From NCBI GenBank assembly GCA_017347445.1, contig AP021856.1, positions 2,302,613 to 2,366,612 on the forward strand: a DNA stretch of 64,000 nucleotides. Direction: 5' to 3'. The DNA comes from Candidatus Brocadia pituitae (lineage in GTDB: Bacteria; Planctomycetota; Brocadiia; Brocadiales; Brocadiaceae). The position numbers and the translations under genes were made by a program. Positions 1-9,656 of the stretch are shown here, one piece after another. The notes under the pieces were generated by a model. The model was given only the letters and a program-made list of their open reading frames with translations, searched no databases and was not told the DNA's origin. Every line of letters starts with the position of its first letter. Position 1 is the first letter of the stretch.

Positions 1-89
1 GACGTTTTTTTTAACATGTTTTTGTTCAAATACTACTTACGGTTGAAATTCGATGCTGTTCTTTATTCCTATATTATTACTCTACTTCT

Positions 90-1928
90 ATGTCATTGTT
101 CTACCTCCCTTCAACTTTCTTACGAATGAGCCGATATTTAAAGACTATGAAAGAAACAACTGACAAAATACTTCACTGCGGGATTATAATTCTGTTCCTA
201 CTCTTAGCAATATTTTTAAGGGCTGGATTACTTAGCTGGCAGCTCCCCTACTATTCGGTAGATGAAAATGATGTTGTTGAACCAGCGCTTGCTTTTCTTT
301 GCGGCGATTGGGACCCGCATTGGTATAAATATGGTCCGCTCTTTAGTTATCTGCTTGCTTTTATTTACAAGATTTGGATGTGGATGGGTAACTTGATATC
401 AGGATACAGTGCGGAGGATTTCTTTTATGCTGCTTTTTTTGAGTCGAAGCCTTTCTATATGGTGGCGAGGGCTTTTCACGTGTCAATAGTTCTAGGGATT
501 GCCGGTGTCTCCTGGCTCTTTGCCCGGCGATATTATGACTATCTGACTTCACTGGCAGCATTCATTCTTGGTCTTTCTCCGTTTCTCGATCTAAATACTA
601 ATTTTACGATCAGGGTCGATACCCTTGTAGGTTTGTTCAGCCTTCTCAGTCTTTTTTTTGCTGTTCAGTTTGGCAAGGACAGGATAAAATTCCGTCCCTA
701 TATTTTATCAGGTATCTTTGCAGGATTTGCTATAGCTTCAAAGCCTGTCGCAGGCTTTCTGGTGTTACCAGCCTTGGTGTTTGGTCATTTTTTGCACGCC
801 TGGCAGGATTCAAACTTGCCGCCCAGAAAAAAAATTAAGTTTGCAGTAATAAGACCTGACCTATGGATACTTGTATGTGCTGTATTTCTCGCCCATTCAT
901 TAGCAAACCCTTATTCTATACTCAATTTTAACGGCTTTTTTCTGGAACAATATAATCTTTTTTTTTCTGAGAAAGAATCAGCACAATTCACTTATTATCA
1001 TTCATCGTATGATTTCAGCTGGTTAGTAAACAAATGGGGCTGGATTATGGTCCTGGCGATTGCTGCATCGTTGCTGACTTCTTTAAGGCGTCCAGATAAT
1101 GCTACCCGCATATTGCTGGTTTATATAACAGCGTTTGTTGTTGGTTTTCTTCCATTTAAGTCACGAGAATATTGGTATAATGCCATGTTCCCGGCAGTTA
1201 TTCTCGTTGTTGCCCGGCAGATTACCGTTTTTGACAGGTCCGTTATCAAATATATCATAGACCGGGTCCGCTGGAAAAGGACCGATAAGGAAAAAAAGTT
1301 ATTTGAGAATACTCAATATCTTGAATTAACAACCATGGTTTTGTTGACGATTGTAGTTACTGCATATCCTTTCTTGAGAACGGGGAGCATGGTTTATAAT
1401 AATTTGTTCTCCCCGGTGAGCCCATTGAAAAGAAGGGCAGATTATGCAGCCCAGTTATGGATTGAAAAAAATTTACCTTCACATAGCTCTATTCTTATCA
1501 TAGGCAGGCATGCTGTAAACTTACCTCGTATAACGGCTGACAATCCATCGGTACAAGCAGACTGGGGAGAATACTTTAGTTACCATCGAATAGAAAACGT
1601 GTCTTGGAGAAAAAAATTCGAAAATGCATACTTTCAGCACCAGCAGACTAATAGACCGGCTTATAATTTGTTAAATATACGTGAAAAATATGTTCTTTCA
1701 AGCGATACGAAGACTAATTTGATTATAAGGGAGAATATGGCAACAACCGCGAATGATAATGGGTGTAAGTTTGTTGTGGTAGCGTCTGGAAAGAACCTTA
1801 AAGGAAAATGGGAAGAGAACGATAATATTAGATTAATTGCTTCTTTCAATCGTTCAACTGGCCATACCGGGGATGAAGTAAAAATATTTGAAGTGCTGCA
1901 GCCGGCAGTACCTGAATTCAGCAAATAA
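90..1928 (+). CDS. GT-C type membrane glycosyltransferase (ArnT/PMT-like, GT39-like)
   Basis: A polytopic membrane protein of about 600 residues with many hydrophobic segments. The short N-terminus is followed by a first membrane segment and then an acidic loop motif (VDENDVVEPA), which resembles the catalytic Asp/Glu loop of lipid-linked-sugar transferases of the ArnT/PMT fold. The C-terminal third is soluble and would face the periplasm. It likely moves a sugar from a polyprenyl-phosphate carrier to a surface glycan; the GT2 polyprenyl-phosphate glycosyltransferase at 2868-3809 could make that donor. The start is uncertain: ATG codons at 126 and 147 are also possible, and 147 (MKETTDK) gives the most natural N-terminus before the first membrane helix. 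It is the only plus-strand gene of the polysaccharide locus and converges with the deacetylase gene. Confidence 0.7.
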   Translation: MSLFYLPSTFLRMSRYLKTMKETTDKILHCGIIILFLLLAIFLRAGLLSWQLPYYSVDENDVVEPALAFLCGDWDPHWYKYGPLFSYLLAFIYKIWMWMGNLISGYSAEDFFYAAFFESKPFYMVARAFHVSIVLGIAGVSWLFARRYYDYLTSLAAFILGLSPFLDLNTNFTIRVDTLVGLFSLLSLFFAVQFGKDRIKFRPYILSGIFAGFAIASKPVAGFLVLPALVFGHFLHAWQDSNLPPRKKIKFAVIRPDLWILVCAVFLAHSLANPYSILNFNGFFLEQYNLFFSEKESAQFTYYHSSYDFSWLVNKWGWIMVLAIAASLLTSLRRPDNATRILLVYITAFVVGFLPFKSREYWYNAMFPAVILVVARQITVFDRSVIKYIIDRVRWKRTDKEKKLFENTQYLELTTMVLLTIVVTAYPFLRTGSMVYNNLFSPVSPLKRRADYAAQLWIEKNLPSHSSILIIGRHAVNLPRITADNPSVQADWGEYFSYHRIENVSWRKKFENAYFQHQQTNRPAYNLLNIREKYVLSSDTKTNLIIRENMATTANDNGCKFVVVASGKNLKGKWEENDNIRLIASFNRSTGHTGDEVKIFEVLQPAVPEFSK

Positions 1929-1989
1929 TTTTAGTATGCAAGAATTGACTTCAACAATAGTTTTACCAGTCAACAATCAATACTCACGA

Positions 1990-2850
1990 TCAAACCTGAG
2001 GCAATTCTTTAAATGTTATCAGTTTAACACCTTTTTCAGATATAAAGTCTTTAATGTGAGTCGATCTCAGCGTAGCAGAATCCGCCGCCCAATTATAATC
2101 CCAGGAATTGTAATCCGGAACATCAATACTGCCAGGCCCGGGATGGAACATGGCCTCAGCAATATCATTATTTCTGAGGGAGCCGATGTCTTTTAAAAAA
2201 ATCTTTTCATCATAACGGCCGCCGAAAGAAAAGCCTGTCATAAAATCTGGATGCCTCAGCACAGACCTGAATTTTATACGGGCAAACTTCGCAGCGAGGT
2301 GCAATGATATGAGACCAGGTACACGGTTTAATGACAAACTAAGGCGTCTCGGCGCCGCCGGCAGCCTTATCGCAGATATGCCAAAATGCTTTGCAATATT
2401 TATTACAAGTGATACAAGAAACGGAAAACAATGGATATGGCCATGGCTGTCTATATGGTCTGGTTTGAGGCCGGCGTCAAAAATTTTTCCAATCTGGGCA
2501 GACCATTCATGATAAACATCCTTGATTTTGCTTTGTCCCGTACATAACCGGGCCATGATATGAGCGCGACTCAGAAGTCTCCCATTCTTCGAAACTATTG
2601 TGGGTATATCTGCTGGATTGGACACTGGCGCTTCGCTGTCAAGTGTAAGATGAACACCTAATCCAGTGCATTGATCAAAATTTTGAGCTAACTTTATTGC
2701 TTCATCGGCAGCACGCCCGCCTGCAATCAATGACGTGCTGGTAACTATCCCTTCCTTAATGCATCGAATTATTTCCGCATTAATTGCGTTCGTAAGTCCG
2801 AAATCATCAGCATTGATGATCAGTTGGGGATATCCACTGCGTGATCTCAC
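1990..2850 (-). CDS. YdjC/ChbG family carbohydrate deacetylase (HpnK-like)
   Basis: A 286-residue protein of the YdjC family, metal-dependent deacetylases with an NodB-like fold acting on N-acetylated sugars. Family signatures are visible: an N-terminal IINADDFGLT motif (metal-binding Asp pair) and DSHGHIHCFP in the middle with metal-binding histidines. HpnK, in hopanoid clusters, belongs to the same family, but no hopanoid gene is near. It lies 17 bp downstream of a polyprenyl-phosphate GT2 and is probably cotranscribed with it, so a role in trimming an acetamido sugar during glycan or lipid-carrier modification is likely. The exact substrate cannot be read from the sequence. Confidence 0.8.
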   Translation of the reverse strand: MRSRSGYPQLIINADDFGLTNAINAEIIRCIKEGIVTSTSLIAGGRAADEAIKLAQNFDQCTGLGVHLTLDSEAPVSNPADIPTIVSKNGRLLSRAHIMARLCTGQSKIKDVYHEWSAQIGKIFDAGLKPDHIDSHGHIHCFPFLVSLVINIAKHFGISAIRLPAAPRRLSLSLNRVPGLISLHLAAKFARIKFRSVLRHPDFMTGFSFGGRYDEKIFLKDIGSLRNNDIAEAMFHPGPGSIDVPDYNSWDYNWAADSATLRSTHIKDFISEKGVKLITFKELPQV

Positions 2851-2867
2851 AAAAATCTTTGCCCCCC

Positions 2868-3809
2868 CTATTTCTCTATTCCGATGGTACGTCTGATTAT
2901 ATAGTTTGGTCTGTCCCTGATCTCGTCCAACACAACCACCAAAAATCTTCCGATTATTCCCAGAAAAACAAATTGCAGGCCATTTAAAAAAAGAATGCTT
3001 ACAATGATATCTGTATATCCAGGCAGCGCTGTACCGATAAATATTTTATGACAGATAATATAAATACCAGACCCCAGGCTTACCGCACAACACAAAACCC
3101 CAATAAAGAAAATTATCTTAAGCGGCAAGGTGCTGAAACTCAGCAAACCTGCAACCGCTAGCATTAACGATTTTTTCCAGGTATAACTTGGTTTTCCATG
3201 CAGCCTCGGGTTAGCAACGTACTCAACAGTTGCGCAACGTCCACCGATCCATGGCGTCATCCCACGTAAAAAGCGATTTTTCTCCCGCATCACGTTTAAA
3301 TTATCTGCAACCTTTCTGCTGATTAAACGAAAATCGGATGAATCTTTGCTTATATTCATCCCTGTTAAATTATTAAATACTTTATAAAAAAGAGAACTCG
3401 ACAGGTTTTTCAGGAAACCTTTTTGCCCACCTAACCTGACTGTATAGACGACATCATTGCCTTCCTGATATTTTGCAAGCATTTCTTTTATAGTTTCTGC
3501 TGGATGCTGAAGGTCAGAGTCCATAGTTATAATCACATCCCCGCTTGCTTTAGCTATTCCAGCGGTCAGGGCATTCTGATGGCCGAAATTCCGAAACAGC
3601 TGGATAAGCTTGACCCTTGGATCCTTCTGCGAAAGGGCCTCAACTGTCTCCGCAGTATTATCAGCGCTGCCGTCATCTACAAAAATTATTTCCAACCGTA
3701 ATTGTGCCTCGTTTTCTAGTACTTTAATGAGCGATTGATAAACGGGAACAACATTTTTTGCTTCGTTATAAGACGGCAGAACGACTGAAACAAATGGCAT
3801 TTTATCCAT
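2868..3809 (-). CDS. GT2 polyprenyl-phosphate glycosyltransferase (DPM1/GtrB/ArnC-like)
   Basis: A 313-residue protein with an N-terminal GT-A domain: VVLPSYNEAKN at residues 9-19, a DDGS motif near 46, and MDSDLQHP as the metal-binding DxD region near residue 95. Two C-terminal membrane segments (about residues 230-255 and 265-290) are typical of enzymes that load a sugar onto undecaprenyl phosphate at the inner membrane. It is followed after 17 bp by the deacetylase gene. Together with the GT-C protein at the start of the window it forms a plausible lipid-linked sugar synthesis and transfer set. The sugar is unknown. Confidence 0.87.
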   Translation of the reverse strand: MDKMPFVSVVLPSYNEAKNVVPVYQSLIKVLENEAQLRLEIIFVDDGSADNTAETVEALSQKDPRVKLIQLFRNFGHQNALTAGIAKASGDVIITMDSDLQHPAETIKEMLAKYQEGNDVVYTVRLGGQKGFLKNLSSSLFYKVFNNLTGMNISKDSSDFRLISRKVADNLNVMREKNRFLRGMTPWIGGRCATVEYVANPRLHGKPSYTWKKSLMLAVAGLLSFSTLPLKIIFFIGVLCCAVSLGSGIYIICHKIFIGTALPGYTDIIVSILFLNGLQFVFLGIIGRFLVVVLDEIRDRPNYIIRRTIGIEK

Positions 3810-3947
3810 GAACTACCTCCAAGTTGCTTATTTTACCAGGAAAATCTTTAACAATCCTTCGGAAAATCACAATCTTATCAATGCTCGGGTGTTGGAATAA
3901 TTTATTCTGTTAAGCTTCATAAGATAATGATAGCAATCCCAAATCAT

Positions 3948-4709
3948 TCATTCCTTTACCACAAGTAATTCCACGCTTGTAGAAAAAACATCAAGAACGG
4001 TAGTTAACGGCACAAATGAAGGGATGGCTACCGTTGACAGACCAAACTTATACCGATAATCCGGTCTGATCATAAACATTCGTTTAAAAAGTTTTTTTAA
4101 GCTGCACTTTTTGCACAGCTCGATGACCGTGCGTGTCGTAAGCCATGTTTTTCAGATTCTTTTTAAATCTTTCACCAAATAAGTTGATGTTTTGTAGATA
4201 TTGCCGGAAGGATCAATAAGCTTTAAAAAAACCGCTTCAGGCAGGAACTGTATGTATGGTAAGTTTGCAAAGATACTATTTCCGTTATGTTGATGACCAC
4301 CGAAGGGAGAAAGATAAGGAGTGTGTGTGATATAATGCAGGCCTTTATCCGATAACAGAGAAGAAATACGTGAAGGCATAGCAAAAATATCAACACAATG
4401 CTCAAGAACGTCTCGAAGCAGAATAAAATCAAATTTCTCCTGAAAGTCATATTCAAAAAAATCTGCCTTTTTAAACTCCACCCCTTTAACGGGTCTGCAT
4501 GCGGCGATCATGTTCTCACCATAATCTATTCCCATACCTTCGAGTTCAAAATGTTCGGCAAGACTATGCAGAATACCCCTTTCCCCGTATCCCACATCCA
4601 AAACACGTTTCCCCTGCAATGAAATACCATGGTATTCGAGAAACGGCAAAAGTATACCTTTTGCCAACAAGGATTCGTACTCAAAATAATCGTGAAATAT
4701 CTGTTTCAT
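3948..4709 (-). pseudogene. class I SAM methyltransferase interrupted by an in-frame TGA
   Basis: The open frame from 4709 gives 185 residues with a SAM-binding motif I (VLDVGYGERG) and a downstream LLRDVLEH segment, typical of Methyltransf_11/23 sugar or lipid methyltransferases. It stops at a TGA at 4152-4154. The same frame then continues open for 67 codons to a stop at 3948-3950. The continuation contains RPDYRYKFGLSTVAIPSF, a good match to the usual C-terminal region of this family. So the full gene is about 253 codons with one nonsense codon and no frameshift. It may be a recent pseudogene, a read-through case, or a sequencing error. The first 185 residues hold the SAM fold but lack the C-terminal strands. 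Confidence 0.75.
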
Positions 4710-4770
4710 CTTTTTTTACATTACGCGACAGTCATCCTTTTTTTGAGTTTGAAAGTCCGATACTGCTACA

Positions 4771-5667
4771 CTAAGAGCATTTTCTTGCAAATAAAACCCC
4801 ACTTAAAACATCTATATCGCTGCAGGTACTAAATCGGCCATACAAGTAGGGTTTCGCAAATCCCACTTCTTCCCTGCTTAACTGATTTATAGGTAAAAAT
4901 TTAATGTCTCCCCATCCAAACTTCTCTAAAAAATTTACATAATCATAAGGTCTTAGCCTATTTGGAGAGCCTTTAAAAGATAAAACATGATAAAGTTTGT
5001 CGGAATATCTATAAATATTGAGCGGGTCTTTTTCACGTATCCAACGGGTGTGAGTTTGAAAGTCAATAACAGAAAGAAGATATCCGTCTTTTTTGACTAT
5101 CTGACTAAGTTGTTCAAATGTTTTTTCGATATCATTAAAATGCTCAAAGGCAGCGTGGCTAAACACAAGATCAATTTTTTCTAATTTAAGTTGAGAAAAT
5201 GAAAATTTTTTATCATAGATATAGTTAAGTCGCTTGTTTTTGTCTTCATAAAATGACTGTAATTGGAATTTCAAATCGTGGATATCGGCCGCGGGAATAC
5301 GCTTCTTAATTTCCTGAAATAAGTTATCATAAAATTCTGCAGGGACTTTTTTCACTAAAAAATTAACATCAAGTGCGTTATATTTTCCCGCGCCTTTTGC
5401 CAGTAGGATTAAACCCACTCCTAATTCTGCACCTGGCCCAAGCTCGAGAATATTTTTGCCTTCTAGTGAAAAAGATGGACTCGCCAAATTCTTCATCTCA
5501 TTAAGCCAGATATCTACAACACTAAAGTCATAATCTATACACCTATGATATTGTTTTACACTAAACGGCCGCGGTGTTTTATAGCCCTCTATTTCATGTC
5601 TAACCTTATTCAGCATCATGAAGATAAGGCCGACCAGATAATACAAAGTATTTTTTAACGTTATCAT
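4771..5667 (-). CDS. class I SAM-dependent methyltransferase
   Basis: A 298-residue protein with motif I ILELGPGAELGVG around residue 73 and an acidic strand followed by LVFSHAAFEHF, the post-motif segment of type-11 methyltransferases. The N-terminus carries one hydrophobic stretch (about residues 5-20), so membrane association is possible. The substrate is unknown; the setting among glycosyltransferases suggests O-methylation of a glycan or its lipid carrier. It is one of seven methyltransferase genes in this locus. Confidence 0.8.
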   Translation of the reverse strand: MITLKNTLYYLVGLIFMMLNKVRHEIEGYKTPRPFSVKQYHRCIDYDFSVVDIWLNEMKNLASPSFSLEGKNILELGPGAELGVGLILLAKGAGKYNALDVNFLVKKVPAEFYDNLFQEIKKRIPAADIHDLKFQLQSFYEDKNKRLNYIYDKKFSFSQLKLEKIDLVFSHAAFEHFNDIEKTFEQLSQIVKKDGYLLSVIDFQTHTRWIREKDPLNIYRYSDKLYHVLSFKGSPNRLRPYDYVNFLEKFGWGDIKFLPINQLSREEVGFAKPYLYGRFSTCSDIDVLSGVLFARKCS

Positions 5668-5698
5668 CTTAAATCTTATAGAAAATAGATCACTAAAA

Positions 5699-6916
5699 TC
5701 AGTTATTTAAAGCAACTTTATAGATATTGATTAATTTTTCATAGTAGATATCAGTATTGAACTCTTCTTCGGCTTTTCTTCTAGCATTCCGTCCCATTCG
5801 CCCTATTTCTGCGCTGTTATTTGAGAGCTGTAGTATCTTTGCCTTTAGATCCTCAGCATTTCCTGATTCAAAAGTTAACCCCGTTTCATTTTCCTTTATT
5901 AGCTCAGGTATACCACCTATTCGTGCACCAATAGCTGGCTTTCCCAATGCAAATCCCTCAATTATAGAAAGGGGATTATTTTCATACCATTCAGAGGGGA
6001 GAATAACAAACATCGATTTTCTTATTTCATCCTTTAGTTCCTCTCCACTTTTGTATCCTGTAAATCTTATATTATCTAAACCCCAACTCCCAACTCTTGC
6101 CTCCAGACTCTCTTTTATCGGACCTTCACCAATGATTTTAAGATGTATATTCAATCCTTTCATTGCCTCAATTAAGGTAAACAGGCCTTTCTCTCGAGAA
6201 ACTCTGCCAAAACAGACGATAGAATTTTCTTGCCAATGATATTGCGGCTTATATTCTTCAAGATTCACAAAATTCGGCAGATGCATAATCTTCCCATGAA
6301 ATCCCATCTCTCTTATTTTATCTTTAAGGAAGATGCTTGGTGAAATAAAAACGTCAACTAAATTATAGATATGTAATATCTTATGATGTAAAAACATCTC
6401 AAAGGTATTTAAAATGCTTTTCAATCTTGAATCTTTGACACACTTATTGAACAAACAGTTATAATATTTACCATTTTTACAAGCTTCGCATATCTTCCCA
6501 CCTGATAATAGCACATATACTGCACAGACTATTTTATAGTCGTGGAGAGTCATAACTATTGGCACCTTGTATTTTTTTAGGCTGTGTAGTATTGAGGGTG
6601 AGATTTGATGATAAATATTATGAAGGTGTGCAATATCCGGTCTTTTGTGTCTTAATAATTTATCTATATTCTTTCTTGCCTCAAAAGAGTATAAAAGCCT
6701 TAAAGAACATTTTATTTCATTTATAAAACCAGATTTTTCATAATCTACATTTGAGATAAAATATTTTTCATATTCGGTTTTGACATTTCTTGGATGTTGC
6801 ATTGAAAAATACATTACCTCATGCCCTTTCTTTTGTAATACATCGGAAGAGCGAAAGAGACTATATTCACCCCCGCCTTTGGGATAAAAAAATTTATTTA
6901 CCAATAAAATATTCAT
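5699..6916 (-). CDS. GT4 family glycosyltransferase
   Basis: A 405-residue GT-B glycosyltransferase. The N-terminal domain begins ILLVNKFFYPKGGGEYSL, with the glycine-rich acceptor-side loop. The C-terminal domain has FGRVSREKGL and the E-x7-E type donor motif PLSIIEGFALGKP followed by GGIPELI. It is expected to be cytoplasmic or peripherally membrane-bound and to use a nucleotide sugar to extend the repeat unit of the polysaccharide. The cysteine-rich insert near residues 138-160 (several Cys) is a variable feature seen in some GT4 members. The sugar specificity is not predictable. Confidence 0.9.
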   Translation of the reverse strand: MNILLVNKFFYPKGGGEYSLFRSSDVLQKKGHEVMYFSMQHPRNVKTEYEKYFISNVDYEKSGFINEIKCSLRLLYSFEARKNIDKLLRHKRPDIAHLHNIYHQISPSILHSLKKYKVPIVMTLHDYKIVCAVYVLLSGGKICEACKNGKYYNCLFNKCVKDSRLKSILNTFEMFLHHKILHIYNLVDVFISPSIFLKDKIREMGFHGKIMHLPNFVNLEEYKPQYHWQENSIVCFGRVSREKGLFTLIEAMKGLNIHLKIIGEGPIKESLEARVGSWGLDNIRFTGYKSGEELKDEIRKSMFVILPSEWYENNPLSIIEGFALGKPAIGARIGGIPELIKENETGLTFESGNAEDLKAKILQLSNNSAEIGRMGRNARRKAEEEFNTDIYYEKLINIYKVALNN

Positions 6917-6949
6917 ACTTTTTTAAAAAGGTAAAAATCATTTAAAATA

Positions 6950-8107
6950 TCATAAATAATTTCTAAATTGTTGATATCTGGACTCCCAAGAATTGGCTTG
7001 AATAAAATTATCATATTTTTCCTGAGGAATAAATGCTAATTTATTTCTACCGTTAAATAATGAATCCTTAACTATCTCTATAAATTCTTCATTTGTATAT
7101 GTGACATACAAATATTCGCGGTATTCTAGTATATCCGGCAAAGCTGTTGACACTACGGGCTTTTTAAAGAATAAATATTCAAAAAGTTTTGTAGGAAACA
7201 CGCCTTTCCCGTGCTCAGTTAACAAATAAGGAATAACAAATAAATCCATATGGTGCATATAAATTGGAAGTGCTGTGTAATGCTTCCAACCAAGAAAAAT
7301 AATATTATTACAATTTAGTTTCTCCTTTGCTTCGGTAGTTTCGTTTCCTATTAATACTACAGTAGCAGAGGGGATATCCATCGCAAGTTTTTTCATAAGG
7401 TCGAAATCAAAAGACTGATGAAAACTACCAATATAACAAATTCTCTGCTTGCCCATTTCCGTCAAATCGTCAGGTATACCAGCATCGTCTATTCTGTTTT
7501 TACTGTAGTTCTTGAGATCTATTCCTTGTGGTATGCGAACTACATTTTTATTCAGGTCTTTCTTTTCAGAAAAAATAGTTATTGAATCTGCAATAACTAA
7601 ATCAACTTTTTTTGCTATGTTCCTGTCGTTAAAACTCACTTCTGAAGGAAAGTATTCATTGAATTCAAATCGCTGAACACAATCATAGATATTTTTTTTA
7701 GTGGGTATTTTATCAAAAATGTCATTAACATAATTCGCCGGATGGCTAATAATAATACTATCAAAACAATTTATTTTGTATTTTTTCATTACATTTCTTA
7801 TCTGTAAAAGTGCCAGTTTCGAATTAAGCAGACGAAAGATTCCTCTTTGAATAGGGAATATTTTCAATTGTACAAAATAAAGTTGTTTCAGCGTAAACCG
7901 GCCCTTTTTCTCAGCATTTCTTACCAAAAAGAATCTTTTAATAACTGCCTTGAGTGTTTTGATAATTCCCACATTTTTAGCACTGATTCTTTCAATATAA
8001 AATACATTAAAATCCTGAGCTAAGAATTCGACTATTGTTTGTTGTCTTTGTCTTAAAATATCCCAATCCCTAATTGAAAAAGAACCAAATATTAAAATAT
8101 TACCCAT
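6950..8107 (-). CDS. GT4-like glycosyltransferase (GT-B fold)
   Basis: The chosen start at 8107 gives about 385 residues beginning MGNILIFGSFSIRDWD, a natural first beta strand. The open frame extends 26 codons further upstream (to 8185), but that extension looks non-coding. The second domain has YIGSFHQSFDF and, near the end, LFEYLFFKKPVVSTALPDI, the donor-binding helix pattern of teichuronic-acid and rhamnan type transferases (TuaH-like). Its function is therefore sugar transfer onto the surface glycan. It is 34 bp upstream of the next GT4 gene, consistent with one transcript. Confidence 0.8.
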   Translation of the reverse strand: MGNILIFGSFSIRDWDILRQRQQTIVEFLAQDFNVFYIERISAKNVGIIKTLKAVIKRFFLVRNAEKKGRFTLKQLYFVQLKIFPIQRGIFRLLNSKLALLQIRNVMKKYKINCFDSIIISHPANYVNDIFDKIPTKKNIYDCVQRFEFNEYFPSEVSFNDRNIAKKVDLVIADSITIFSEKKDLNKNVVRIPQGIDLKNYSKNRIDDAGIPDDLTEMGKQRICYIGSFHQSFDFDLMKKLAMDIPSATVVLIGNETTEAKEKLNCNNIIFLGWKHYTALPIYMHHMDLFVIPYLLTEHGKGVFPTKLFEYLFFKKPVVSTALPDILEYREYLYVTYTNEEFIEIVKDSLFNGRNKLAFIPQEKYDNFIQANSWESRYQQFRNYL

Positions 8108-8366
8108 AGCAATTACTTCAGAAATGGTTTTGATAATTTTATAATATATCAACTTATTTATTGTAAACGCAGTAAATAAGTACACATGAACCTGCCCATG
8201 CGAGAGTGTTGGTTCGAAGCTAACTCTATGGTTTGAATGCTTCGTTTTGCTTGCAATGACAATTTATTTGTATTTACAATACATAGATAGGCAAGAAAAC
8301 GGCGTGGAACGGAACGGAGTTTCTGCACATCCATCACCGTTCATCTCATTCCAGTTATTTCCCCTT

Positions 8367-9506
8367 TCATTTTGCTTGTCCGTTCCCTTTCTTCAAGACA
8401 AAATAACATTGCGGCTCAATTCTTAAAAAAACAAGCAGTTTAAATATGAATTTTGCAATCGGACGCATGATGAATAAATAGTGTTTTATTCCCTTCGTAT
8501 TTTCTGAATAGCCATTTTCCAAGCTGTATAGGGCAAAATTGGTAAACACATTATATGGGCGACCATAATTTTTAAAAATCTTTTTAACGTGTAACGGGGA
8601 GATATAATGCGTATTCTCTAACTCATCCACTATTGCAGTGTTTGATTTTCGTGTTTTACGTATTTTGTGCCATAACACAGCTATGTATTTTGCCATTTTT
8701 TTGGGAAATATTGATACAGGAGCATCTAAATGGCCAAAATCATAAATAAAGAACTTGTTAGGACCCCAGCAAACAAAACAGGTCTCTTTGGCTACTTCAC
8801 ACATTTCTACTAATGCCTTAGTATATTCTTTAATGTGCTCCAACATCATTTGAGAAATTACAAGATCAATACTTCCCTTTTTAAAAGGAAGATTTGTCGC
8901 ATCTCCTCGAATTATCTGTACCGTAGGATTTCTTAACCTAGCTACTTCAACCCAAGTAAGATCGTAGTCTAACAATATAGATAATGTAGGATGAAAAAAG
9001 TCTGTAAGAGATTTTATTAAACCACCCTGACCACCGCCGATATCTAAAATTGTTTCAAGCTTATGATTACAAAACAATTTTAAAGTCTTAATATATTTTT
9101 CCTGTTTTTCACACCCCTTTATTCTGTAATAAATATCATTTTCCAATCTCTTTCTTAAATAACCACTTGCATTATCAGGAATTTTTATTCTTTGGCGAAC
9201 TATCTTCTCTATTTGTGAATAAGCGTCAGAATTCTGAATCGCTTTACTCCTTATAATAACAACTTCAGTGATATTTTTAAGTTTATTCAGTTCTTTTTTT
9301 TCCTGTTCAAACAACTCTTTGCATAGTCTGGGAATTCCGTTGATTACAGGGTACTCATTATTGCAACGCAAACAAAGCAAAATGCCATCAACAATATCTT
9401 CACAGGTATCACTATAAGCATTGCCGATTTGAATCTTTCGGGCTTCCATTTTTAAGGAGTCTTTACAATATGGGCAACAAAGAAATTTTAACAATTCTTT
9501 ATTCAT
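8367..9506 (-). CDS. SAM methyltransferase with N-terminal Trm112-like zinc ribbon
   Basis: A 379-residue protein. The first 60 residues carry CPYC and CLRC pairs and end in EYPVINGIPRL, the Trm112p-like zinc-ribbon pattern. A SAM domain follows with motif I ILDIGGGQG around residue 156 and LVISQMMLEHI further on. Such two-part proteins are common in bacterial glycan loci. The substrate is unknown. The 180 bp downstream before the next gene hold no recognised feature. Confidence 0.85.
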   Translation of the reverse strand: MNKELLKFLCCPYCKDSLKMEARKIQIGNAYSDTCEDIVDGILLCLRCNNEYPVINGIPRLCKELFEQEKKELNKLKNITEVVIIRSKAIQNSDAYSQIEKIVRQRIKIPDNASGYLRKRLENDIYYRIKGCEKQEKYIKTLKLFCNHKLETILDIGGGQGGLIKSLTDFFHPTLSILLDYDLTWVEVARLRNPTVQIIRGDATNLPFKKGSIDLVISQMMLEHIKEYTKALVEMCEVAKETCFVCWGPNKFFIYDFGHLDAPVSIFPKKMAKYIAVLWHKIRKTRKSNTAIVDELENTHYISPLHVKKIFKNYGRPYNVFTNFALYSLENGYSENTKGIKHYLFIMRPIAKFIFKLLVFLRIEPQCYFVLKKGNGQAK

Positions 9507-9656
9507 TTGAAATAGTGGGTTTTTCCTGCTTTAGTTAAGACTTGGACAAAGCATCCAGGTAACTTTGCCTTAAACAAAATATGTCTTTAAGGTGTACTAT
9601 AATCCTTCAACATATCGTTACAAACGGAAGTTTCATCACATGAATGTTTATACTTT

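Noticed and set aside
4152-4154. TGA read as selenocysteine
   Set aside because: The family does not use Cys or Sec at this place and no selenocysteine gene is nearby; a plain nonsense change is simpler.
5757-6239. Plus-strand frame of 160 codons opposite a GT4 gene
   Set aside because: Low-complexity Ser/Pro/Ile composition is typical of an antisense shadow; the minus strand has the GT-B motifs.
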